A DNA stretch of 22,272 bases from a virus. Position numbers and translations under genes: made by a program. Shown one piece after another: positions 1 through 6,991 of this stretch; position 1 is the first letter of the stretch, and every line of letters begins with the position of its first letter. The notes under the pieces were generated by a model. It searched no databases. It saw only the letters and a list, made by a program, of their open reading frames with translations, and was not told where the DNA came from. Location of the stretch: positions 1-22,272 of IMG/VR virus record IMGVR_UViG_3300008050_000362. The stretch is one strand, 5' to 3'.

Positions 1-4
1 ACGC

Positions 5-3000
5 TTGAAAATTGCACATTTAAGTGACACACACATCAGAAATCTTAAATATCATTACGAATATAGGGTCGCATTCGATGATTTATACCAAAAACTAAGG
101 GTAGAAAAGCCTGATTATATCGTCCATTGCGGAGATATTGCTCATACAAAGACCCAAATAAGCCCAGAATTCGTGGAAATGTGTTCAAATTTCCTCTCAA
201 ATCTAGCAGATATCGCCCCAACGGTGGTGATTCTGGGAAATCATGACGGAAATTTACGCAATTCTAGTCGTCAAGATGCCATTACCCCCATTGTCGCAGC
301 CCTAAATCATAAGAATTTACATCTTCTCAAGAATTCTGGTGAGTTCGCACCGGACAATATCGTAACATTTAATGTATTATCTGTTTTTGATGAAGAAAAT
401 TGGGTTGAGCCATCCGATTTAAGCAAGATTAACATTGCTTTATATCACGGAGGCATAGCTGGTTCGAAAACAGACACCAACTGGGCGATGGAACACACAG
501 ATCATTCGGTTTCTGTATTTGATGAGCACGATTATGCGTTTCTTGGAGACATCCATAAAACAAATCAGCAGCTAAACTTAAAGGGAACAATTCGATATCC
601 AGGTTCCACCGTACAGCAGAACTTTGGAGAGACTAATGACAAGGGCTTTCTTATTTGGGAGATTGAAGATAAGGAAACCTTCACATGTCGGCATATTAAG
701 CTACACAATCCTCGCCCCTTTATAAGCATTGAGTTAACTCAGGGTGGCAAATTTCCACGAGGACTGAACAATATACCAGAAAAGGCTAGACTTCGACTTA
801 TTTCGAAAACTAATCTTCCAATTAATGTTGTAAGTAAAGCAGTCGACGCCGCCCGCCATAGATTTAATGCTGAAAGTGTTACTTATGTTAGCAGGGCAGG
901 CTCGAACAAACAACTTGGAGGCTCCGAAGGAGAAAACCTTCCGCTAAATCTCAGAGATCCAAAAATACAAAAACAGCTTATCTGTGAATATCTTGAAGAC
1001 TTTAACGCCGAAGATGAACTGGTCGATAAAGTTTTAGATCTTAATCAAAAATACAATAGAATGGCAGAAGAAAAAGAAGATGTTTTAAGAAATATCAACT
1101 GGAGAGTCCGGACACTCGAATGGCATAACCTCTTTAATTATGGAAAAAATAATTATATAGATTTTGATAAGCTAGAAGGTATTGTCGGCATCTTTGGTAA
1201 GAACTTCAGCGGTAAATCAAGTGTTATAGATAGTCTGTTATATTCAGTATTCAATACTACTTCTAAGAATGAAAGAAAAACAATTAATATTATCAATCAG
1301 CATCAAAGCGATTGTGATACTAAATTATGTATAACTTCTGGAAATAAAGATTATTATATTCATCGTAGGGCAGAGAAATATACTAAGCGCCTCAAGGGAT
1401 CAGAGACTCAGGAAGCAAAAACTTTATTAGATTTTGAGGTTGTTGATAGAAATACTGGCGAGAGATCCTCTCTTAACGGCACCACCAGAAACCAAACAGA
1501 TGCAGCAATTCGCAAAAACTTTGGAACTATTGATGATTTCCTACTGACCTCCATGTCTTCTCAATTTGGTGCTTTATCTTTTATCGAAGAGGGATCAACA
1601 AAAAGAAAAGAAGTCTTAGCTAAATTTCTAGATCTAGAATTGTTTGAAACCAAGTTTAACCTTGCGAAAGAAGATAGCGCAGACCTCCGAGGAGCTATTC
1701 GAAAACTAGATAATAACTCTTATAAAGAGGAACTAGAAGATGCAGAATCAGACCTAGAGCAATGTAGGACTAATCTTAATAACTATAAAGAAATGTGTAA
1801 GTCTTATAAAGCAAAGATAAATGACAAGGCAGAACTTGTAATACAAATTCAAGAAAAGATAGATAACATACCAGAAGATATAGCAGATATTGGAAAGCTA
1901 AAAGTACAGGTTATTGATAAGAAGAAGCAACTTTTTGGGATTAAGGAAAGTCTTAAAGATAATAGAAAGGTTGTTAAATCCAACATCACCAAAAAACAAA
2001 AACTTGATAAGCTTTTTATAAGTATCGATATTGAAGAGGTTACGGAAAAGTTCAATAAGATAGAAGGTCTAAATCAAAAAGTAACAGATCTAACTTCTGA
2101 ACTTGGAATTAAACATCGCCAATTAACAAGATGCCAAGGAAAGGTTGAGTTACTTGAAAACATACCTTGTGGAACAAAATTTCCAACTTGTAAATTCATT
2201 TCAGATGCATACGCCGCAAAAGCAAGAATACCAGATGAAGAAAAAGAAATCACCGAGCTTGAAGCCTTAATCGGAAGCTACGATAGAGAAATAGAAAATC
2301 TTAATCCGAGAGAAATTCAAGATTTGTTAAACAAATACGAGCAAGCAGTTGAGCTATACTCCAATATCGAGAGAGAAACAGAATCATCTAATCTTATTAT
2401 ATCTCGTGACGATGAAGTGGAGACTCGCCTCGAAACAGAGATAGATTCTTTGGAGAAAATGATTTCTTTACAAGAAGAAAATAAAGAAGCAATTGATAAT
2501 TTTGAAGAATTGATTGCAGCAAAATCTCTAGCAGAAGCTCAGAAGAATCAATTCCTATCTAAAGAAGATGAATGCAATGAATCTCTCATGGAGCTTAGTC
2601 GAGGCATTGGTTCTTTAGAGCAAAGGGTTGAGAATACCAAGAAAAACATCAAAGATCTCCAAGAACTAGAAGAAGAGTTCTCTGCCTATAATCTATATAT
2701 GAAGGCAATGCATCCAAACGGATTAGCTTATGGAATCATTAAAAGCAAGCTTCCAGTCATCAACGAAGAAATCGCAAAGGTTCTTGCTAATATTGTTGAT
2801 TTTCAAGTGTTCTTCGAGAACGAAGGTAAGCGCTTAAACATATACATCAAACACCCCAAACATGATGCTCGACCGCTTAGTATGGGTTCGGGAGCAGAAA
2901 AGTCAATTGCGGCAATGGCTATTCGTTTAGCACTGCTTTCTGTCTCTTCGTTGCCAAAGTCGGATATATTTATACTTGACGAACCAGGCACTGCCTTGGA

Positions 3001-3160
3001 TGAAGGCAACATGGAAGGTTTTGTAAGAATTCTTGATATGATTAAGTGTTATTTTAAAACAGTAGTCCTTATTACCCACTTAGATAACTTAAAAGATTGT
3101 GTTGATACACAGATTCTCATAGAAAAGAATGGAGAATACGCACAGGTAAGAGTAGAGTAA
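5..3160 (+). CDS. Fused Mre11-Rad50 (gp47-gp46-like) recombination nuclease/ATPase
   Basis: One uninterrupted 1051-residue frame carries both subunits of the SbcCD/Mre11-Rad50 complex, which processes DNA ends for recombination-dependent replication. Residues 1-330 are a calcineurin-type phosphoesterase with SDTH (D8, H10), GD (D44), GNHD (N79, H80, D81), H148 and GDxH (D182, H184). A Rad50-type ABC ATPase follows: Walker A GKNFSGKSS at 398-406, a long coiled coil at about 550-900 with a hook-like C722-x6-C729, signature LSMGSGAEKS at 958-967, Walker B ILDEP with D992/E993, and H-loop H1025. T4 encodes these as separate genes 47 and 46. The TTG start at position 5 gives the MKI-type N-terminus usual for the nuclease; only four bases lie upstream, so no ribosome binding site can be judged and a slightly longer gene is possible. 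Family assignment is very secure; activity of the fusion is inferred. Confidence 0.95.
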   Translation: MKIAHLSDTHIRNLKYHYEYRVAFDDLYQKLRVEKPDYIVHCGDIAHTKTQISPEFVEMCSNFLSNLADIAPTVVILGNHDGNLRNSSRQDAITPIVAALNHKNLHLLKNSGEFAPDNIVTFNVLSVFDEENWVEPSDLSKINIALYHGGIAGSKTDTNWAMEHTDHSVSVFDEHDYAFLGDIHKTNQQLNLKGTIRYPGSTVQQNFGETNDKGFLIWEIEDKETFTCRHIKLHNPRPFISIELTQGGKFPRGLNNIPEKARLRLISKTNLPINVVSKAVDAARHRFNAESVTYVSRAGSNKQLGGSEGENLPLNLRDPKIQKQLICEYLEDFNAEDELVDKVLDLNQKYNRMAEEKEDVLRNINWRVRTLEWHNLFNYGKNNYIDFDKLEGIVGIFGKNFSGKSSVIDSLLYSVFNTTSKNERKTINIINQHQSDCDTKLCITSGNKDYYIHRRAEKYTKRLKGSETQEAKTLLDFEVVDRNTGERSSLNGTTRNQTDAAIRKNFGTIDDFLLTSMSSQFGALSFIEEGSTKRKEVLAKFLDLELFETKFNLAKEDSADLRGAIRKLDNNSYKEELEDAESDLEQCRTNLNNYKEMCKSYKAKINDKAELVIQIQEKIDNIPEDIADIGKLKVQVIDKKKQLFGIKESLKDNRKVVKSNITKKQKLDKLFISIDIEEVTEKFNKIEGLNQKVTDLTSELGIKHRQLTRCQGKVELLENIPCGTKFPTCKFISDAYAAKARIPDEEKEITELEALIGSYDREIENLNPREIQDLLNKYEQAVELYSNIERETESSNLIISRDDEVETRLETEIDSLEKMISLQEENKEAIDNFEELIAAKSLAEAQKNQFLSKEDECNESLMELSRGIGSLEQRVENTKKNIKDLQELEEEFSAYNLYMKAMHPNGLAYGIIKSKLPVINEEIAKVLANIVDFQVFFENEGKRLNIYIKHPKHDARPLSMGSGAEKSIAAMAIRLALLSVSSLPKSDIFILDEPGTALDEGNMEGFVRILDMIKCYFKTVVLITHLDNLKDCVDTQILIEKNGEYAQVRVE

Positions 3161-3212
3161 TTTTATTTTTTAACTAATTAATAAAGGATGCTAAAATGGG
3201 AGGTATCAAAAA

Positions 3213-3416
3213 ATGAAAAACATGATTAAAGGTGCAGCAGATAGAGCACTCGAAAAAGCAATTTCTAGAAAGCTATTAGTATGGGTAACCGCAACAGCGT
3301 TAACCTTATCAGGAGGTCTAGAAAGTGGAGACTGGGTTATTATCTCAGCAATCTATCTTGGAAGTCAAGGTGTTATCGATGCAATCGTAAAACTTAGAGG
3401 ATATCCTAGTGCTTAA
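3213..3416 (+). CDS. Small membrane protein, holin-like
   Basis: This is a 67-residue protein with a short basic amphipathic N-terminus and hydrophobic stretches at about 22-34 and 40-58, the second ending in a YLGSQGVIDA-like segment. Many phages encode small membrane proteins with a similar Y(I/L)GxQGxxDA segment beside lysis genes, and some are annotated as holins. That role is inferred here, not shown. The start is well supported by GGGAGGT at 3198-3204. It overlaps the next gene by 8 bases, and the two following genes also encode membrane or exported coiled-coil proteins, so a shared role at the host envelope is plausible. No endolysin is present in the window. Confidence 0.7.
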   Translation: MKNMIKGAADRALEKAISRKLLVWVTATALTLSGGLESGDWVIISAIYLGSQGVIDAIVKLRGYPSA

Positions 3417-3798
3417 ACCACTGATGTCTAATCTGCTAGAAGATTTCTTAAAGAACTGGAAGACGGTGGCGATAGTTGCGCTCTCCGTCTTTTCAGTTTA
3501 TTCATACCAGAGTACAAGCGCATATAAAGCAGCAATTGAAGCTCAGGCAGAGAATCACAAAGAAGACATTAAAATTCTAAATATGTTCCACCAGAAACAA
3601 ATAGATGAACAAAAAAGAATAGTTGAGGAATACGAGGAGAAGCTTAAGTTACTTGAAGAAGAAAATGCAATAGCGATTAAGAATCTAAAAGAAAAGAAAA
3701 AGAAAGCAGTAATAACAAACATTAAGGATTTTACAGAAAATCAACAAGAAGTGATTGATAAGATTAAAGATCTTTGGGGATTCACCCATGTTGAATAA
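3409..3798 (+). CDS. Membrane-anchored coiled-coil protein, i-spanin-like
   Basis: This 129-residue protein has a cytoplasmic N-terminus of about 17 residues, one transmembrane helix at about 19-33, and a long charged coiled coil from about 40 to 115. That is the architecture of inner-membrane spanins (Rz type), which act in the last step of host lysis, but no sequence signature confirms the family. The GTG start at 3409 has AGAGG at 3396-3400 eight bases upstream and overlaps the preceding stop. An internal ATG at 3424 is the alternative start. Context between a holin-like gene and an exported coiled-coil gene supports a lysis or envelope role. A structural membrane protein remains possible. 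Confidence 0.65.
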   Translation: MLKPLMSNLLEDFLKNWKTVAIVALSVFSVYSYQSTSAYKAAIEAQAENHKEDIKILNMFHQKQIDEQKRIVEEYEEKLKLLEEENAIAIKNLKEKKKKAVITNIKDFTENQQEVIDKIKDLWGFTHVE

Positions 3799-4225
3799 AA
3801 TCTTATTTTTGTTAATGTTCTCCTTTAATGCTTTTGCGCTCGAAGCAAGCGTTCCGGAGGGCCACTTTACTATTATAGAGAAAGGAACTCCAGCATTATT
3901 TTCAGGAGTTTTATTCGATGACGTTTCAATAGCTTACATCTTAGCTGATAAGAAGTTTGGAGAAGAGGAAATACAACTACAGATTGGTTTCGCTCTCCGA
4001 AAACAAAGGCTAGAACACCAAAAAGAGATCGAAGGACTTCAACTACAATATGACATTCTTCATGGCCAATCAAAGATGCTGATTGAAGAGAGAGAAAAGC
4101 ACATCGCAGTCCTACAAGAGCAGCTAGCAAAAAAACCTAACTCTCATAAGTTGACAAGTGCTCTAAAAAGTGTTATAATAATAGCATTAGCATCTTACAT
4201 TGCTATCGATAAACTAGATATTTAA
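3788..4225 (+). CDS. Exported protein: signal peptide, coiled coil, C-terminal membrane helix
   Basis: I start this gene at ATG 3788, with GGGGA at 3776-3780, rather than at an in-frame codon at 3755, because the shorter form begins with a clear type I signal peptide: MLNK, a hydrophobic core, and AFA before LEAS. The mature part has a short conserved-looking segment (EKGTPALFSGVLFDD, about 32-46), then a charged coiled coil (about 55-120) and a hydrophobic C-terminal helix (about 126-140). There is no lipobox cysteine, so it is not a classical lipoprotein o-spanin. Proteins with a GxPAPFxGxLF-type segment followed by a coiled coil and terminal helix recur in marine phages near lysis genes; their function is unknown to me. 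It overlaps the upstream gene by 11 bases. Confidence 0.7.
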   Translation: MLNKILFLLMFSFNAFALEASVPEGHFTIIEKGTPALFSGVLFDDVSIAYILADKKFGEEEIQLQIGFALRKQRLEHQKEIEGLQLQYDILHGQSKMLIEEREKHIAVLQEQLAKKPNSHKLTSALKSVIIIALASYIAIDKLDI

Positions 4226-4226
4226 C

Positions 4227-4625
4227 ATGCCGAGACTAAAAGACGATATAGAAGTAGCCAAATACGAGAAAGCAATTTCACAGAAATATGGCAAAGAAGC
4301 AATCCAAAATCCTTTAGCAAGTTGGGCTGATGATAAAGAACAAGATTATCTTCAACAGTCCGAGGAACTTTATAAAAGACAACAAAAGCTTCAAGAACAG
4401 AGTGATAAAGTAGAAATAGGTGGCTTTTTATTATCCAAGAAACTAGTTAATAAGAACGCGAACAGAACTTGTCCGGTATGCGAGGTTTACTCTTTTGAGC
4501 TTAAGGACGATGTATATATGAGCAAGTTCGATTGCTGCTTCAACTGCTACATTCAATTTATCGAAGGCAGAGAAAAAAGATGGGAAAAAGGCTGGAGGCC
4601 AAACAATGAAAATCACCAAAAATAG
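4227..4625 (+). CDS. Zinc-ribbon protein of unknown function
   Basis: This 132-residue protein has a helical N-terminal half rich in Lys, Glu and Gln, and a C-terminal half with two cysteine knuckles: CPVC (C82, C85) and CCFNC (C103, C104, C107). This fits one zinc site. The tail reads EGREKRWEKGWRP. The layout resembles small zinc-binding proteins that I associate with marine T4-like phages, but I cannot assign a role. The gene starts one base after the upstream stop and its end overlaps the next gene by 20 bases, so it is co-transcribed with the genes leading into terminase. A DNA-binding packaging accessory is conceivable from position alone. Confidence 0.75.
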   Translation: MPRLKDDIEVAKYEKAISQKYGKEAIQNPLASWADDKEQDYLQQSEELYKRQQKLQEQSDKVEIGGFLLSKKLVNKNANRTCPVCEVYSFELKDDVYMSKFDCCFNCYIQFIEGREKRWEKGWRPNNENHQK

Positions 4626-4851
4626 AATTAAAGAAATCATTCTCGAAGAAATGCAATATGGAGAACACCTAAGTGAATCTTCGGACAACATAGCAGCGAT
4701 TATAGAACAACTGGTTGCAACCCAAGCTTCATTACAATCTGTGGCAGACACCATCGGCGCCGTTGTGGTTTCTCTTGAGAATCTCAGTCCTGCCGATGAG
4801 GAAGTGGACTATAACGCAAATCCATTCGATATTACAAAAGGAAGAGTTTAA
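4606..4851 (+). CDS. Short helical protein with IIxEE N-terminus
   Basis: This 81-residue protein begins MKITKNRIKEIILEE, continues as a mostly helical, mildly acidic segment (heptad-like pattern at 25-58) and ends in a short acidic tail. The start has GGAGG at 4594-4598 and overlaps the preceding gene by 20 bases. I do not recognise a family beyond the short IIxEE-type N-terminal peptide, which is frequent in marine T4-like phage proteins. IKE at 8-10 and ILE at 12-14 match the (L/I)xE cleavage pattern of T4-type prohead proteases, so this could be a small prohead core or internal head protein. That is inference from a short motif. Confidence 0.65.
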   Translation: MKITKNRIKEIILEEMQYGEHLSESSDNIAAIIEQLVATQASLQSVADTIGAVVVSLENLSPADEEVDYNANPFDITKGRV

Positions 4852-4852
4852 A

Positions 4853-5389
4853 ATGGCTTCAGTACTAGAAATTATCCAAGGCTTACAACAAGCAGCCGCC
4901 AATTCTTATGACGGCGCCCACGACAAGAAATATTCATCCGATGGTGAAGAAAAGAGAGTAGGAGCCCTAGCTCGCGAAGAAGGAGATGCCATCCTAGATC
5001 GCAGAGTTATGGACGGCTTCTCTATCAAGATTATGGGAGACATCCTCCAGATTAACTATCAATCAGAAATTAGATTAAGCGATGTCTACGCTAAGGGCTT
5101 TGAAGAAGAGTGCGAGAGAAGAATAGAAGAAATTTCAGGCTTCCTCAAAAAAGAATTCAAGTCCATTACTGGAAACACAATCTCTCTTAAAGCTGAAGGC
5201 GAAGTATATTGTCTAGTTCAAAACATCTCAAGAGTCACAACCTTTGTTAACTCTCATCGCCTATACAAGATCGGTGATATGGAAGGTGTTGAGACAGTAG
5301 GTACCGGAACAGAGAGCAAGCTGGATTCAACATTCCAGAAGTTTCTCGATCAAGGCGGGTTTAAGAAGGGCACCGCTGATAAAAAATAG
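4853..5389 (+). CDS. Conserved phage protein upstream of terminase, function unknown
   Basis: I choose ATG 4853, one base after the preceding stop region, because the upstream in-frame extension only reads through the neighbouring gene in another frame. The 178-residue product starts MASVLEIIQGLQQAAAN, has a charged 'DKKYSSDGEEKRVG' stretch, and then an alternating alpha/beta region (about 60-150) without cysteine clusters or a nucleotide-binding motif. It lies directly before the large terminase, where T4 has the small terminase gene 16. However, I see neither a helix-turn-helix nor the long coiled coil expected of a small terminase, so I do not make that call. A virion or packaging accessory is the best guess from context. 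Confidence 0.65.
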   Translation: MASVLEIIQGLQQAAANSYDGAHDKKYSSDGEEKRVGALAREEGDAILDRRVMDGFSIKIMGDILQINYQSEIRLSDVYAKGFEEECERRIEEISGFLKKEFKSITGNTISLKAEGEVYCLVQNISRVTTFVNSHRLYKIGDMEGVETVGTGTESKLDSTFQKFLDQGGFKKGTADKK

Positions 5390-5398
5390 AGTTATATA

Positions 5399-6988
5399 AT
5401 GGGTTATAAACTAACCAAGAAAAAGAAGATGGCAGAGATCGTCAAATGTGGAAAAGATCCCGTCTACTTTATCAACAACTACTGTAGAATTTCTCACCCA
5501 ATGCATGGCCATATTCCATTCAAGACATACGACTATCAGAATGATTTGCTCAGTGATTTTAACGCTCATCGTTTCACCGTTATCCTTAAAGCTCGACAGT
5601 TGGGAATTTCGACCATTGTGGCTGGCTATGCTGCATGGCTGATGCTCTTTCACAGAGATAAAAACATCCTAGTAATGGCGACAAAGTTCGCAACAGCAAC
5701 AAACCTCGTCAAGAAAGTCAAGGCAATGCTTAAATCATTACCAGATTGGATCCAGATATCAGATATTAAAATAGATAACAGAGCATCTTTCGAGTTATCT
5801 AATGGCTCACAAATTAAAGCTTCTTCCTCTTCATCGGATGCAGGTCGTTCAGAAGCACTATCACTTCTAATCGTTGATGAGGCCGCACACATTGATAACA
5901 TGAGCGAAATCTGGGCTGCTATCTATCCCACCATCTCAACTGGTGGACGCTGTATCGCCCTCTCTACTCCCTTTGGTGTTGGAAACTGGTTTCATAAAGC
6001 CTATACAGATGCCGAGGCTCAACTAAATAACTTTTATCCAGTAATGATTCCCTGGCACGCACATCCAGATAGAGATGACGAATGGTTCGAGAAAGAAACT
6101 GGGAATATGTCTAAGAGAGATGTAGCTCAGGAATTACTATGTAGCTTCAATGCTTCAGGCGAAACGGTAATTAACGCAGAAGAAATGGCTTGGCTTGAAA
6201 CCACGGTGAAAGAACCAAGTTATAAAACAGGCCACGATAGAAACTATTGGATTTGGGAAGCTTATCAAGCAGATTCAACATATCTGGTGGTCGCAGACGT
6301 AGCTAGAGGTGATGGAGCAGACTGTTCTGTATTCCATATCATAAAACTAGAGACAATGGAACAAGTCGCAGAATACCAGGGCAAGCCCTCACTAGACCTG
6401 TTCTCTCAAATACTCCATCAAGCAGCGAAAGAATACGGAAACGCCCTTTTAGTAGTAGAAAATATCGGAATTGGTATCTCAGTTCTTGAGAAATTGATTG
6501 AAACAGATTATAAAAACTTATACTACTCGATCAAGGGTACACACGAGTTCGTAGATTCAAACCGAGGAGAGTCAGATAGCTCTGCAATTCCAGGCTTTAC
6601 AACATCAACAAAAACACGCCCCCTGATTGTCGCAAAGTTTGAAGAGTTTATTCGCAACAAACTAGTTAATATATATTCTGTAAGAACTTACAATGAAACT
6701 AAAACATTTATTTGGAACAATGGAAAGCCACAAGCAATGCGAGGCTATCACGACGACCTTATAATGTCATTAGCCATTGCTTGTTGGGTACGGGATACAG
6801 CATTAACAGTAAACAAAAGAGAAATAGAATTTAAAAAGGCTTGTTTAGGATCAATGATAAAAGTTAATACAAAGTTAAACACCACAGTTCCTGGCATGCA
6901 AGGCTACAACAAGAAAGAAGCCTTAGATGAAAAGTTATTTAAACAGTTCGAAGTAGAAAAACAATACCCATGGTTATTTAAAGGATAG
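5399..6988 (+). CDS. Large terminase subunit (gp17-like packaging ATPase/nuclease)
   Basis: This 529-residue protein is the motor that pumps phage DNA into the prohead and cuts the concatemer. The ATPase domain shows a Walker A-like LKARQLGIST (63-72), Walker B LLIVDEA (D160, E161) and a coupling motif ALSTP (187-191). The C-terminal RNase H-like nuclease shows D300 in VVADVARGDGADCS, E354 in LLVVENIG and HDD (D452/D453) followed by LIMSLA, the expected acidic cluster. The length is somewhat shorter than T4 gp17 (610 residues). The ribosome binding site is weak (an AGAG near 5390), which suggests modest expression. The portal gene follows after three bases; sheath and tube genes, which lie between these two in T4, are absent here. 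Confidence 0.96.
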   Translation: MGYKLTKKKKMAEIVKCGKDPVYFINNYCRISHPMHGHIPFKTYDYQNDLLSDFNAHRFTVILKARQLGISTIVAGYAAWLMLFHRDKNILVMATKFATATNLVKKVKAMLKSLPDWIQISDIKIDNRASFELSNGSQIKASSSSSDAGRSEALSLLIVDEAAHIDNMSEIWAAIYPTISTGGRCIALSTPFGVGNWFHKAYTDAEAQLNNFYPVMIPWHAHPDRDDEWFEKETGNMSKRDVAQELLCSFNASGETVINAEEMAWLETTVKEPSYKTGHDRNYWIWEAYQADSTYLVVADVARGDGADCSVFHIIKLETMEQVAEYQGKPSLDLFSQILHQAAKEYGNALLVVENIGIGISVLEKLIETDYKNLYYSIKGTHEFVDSNRGESDSSAIPGFTTSTKTRPLIVAKFEEFIRNKLVNIYSVRTYNETKTFIWNNGKPQAMRGYHDDLIMSLAIACWVRDTALTVNKREIEFKKACLGSMIKVNTKLNTTVPGMQGYNKKEALDEKLFKQFEVEKQYPWLFKG

Positions 6989-6991
6989 AAA

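Noticed and set aside
3188-3229. Tiny frames before the holin-like gene (ATG at 3188, 13 codons; ATG at 3196, MGGIKK ending in an ATGA overlap)
   Set aside because: Both overlap the ribosome binding site of the gene at 3213, and neither has features beyond chance in AT-rich sequence.
4853-5389. Small terminase (gp16) assignment for the gene before the large terminase
   Set aside because: Position alone suggests it; no helix-turn-helix or central coiled coil typical of small terminases can be seen.
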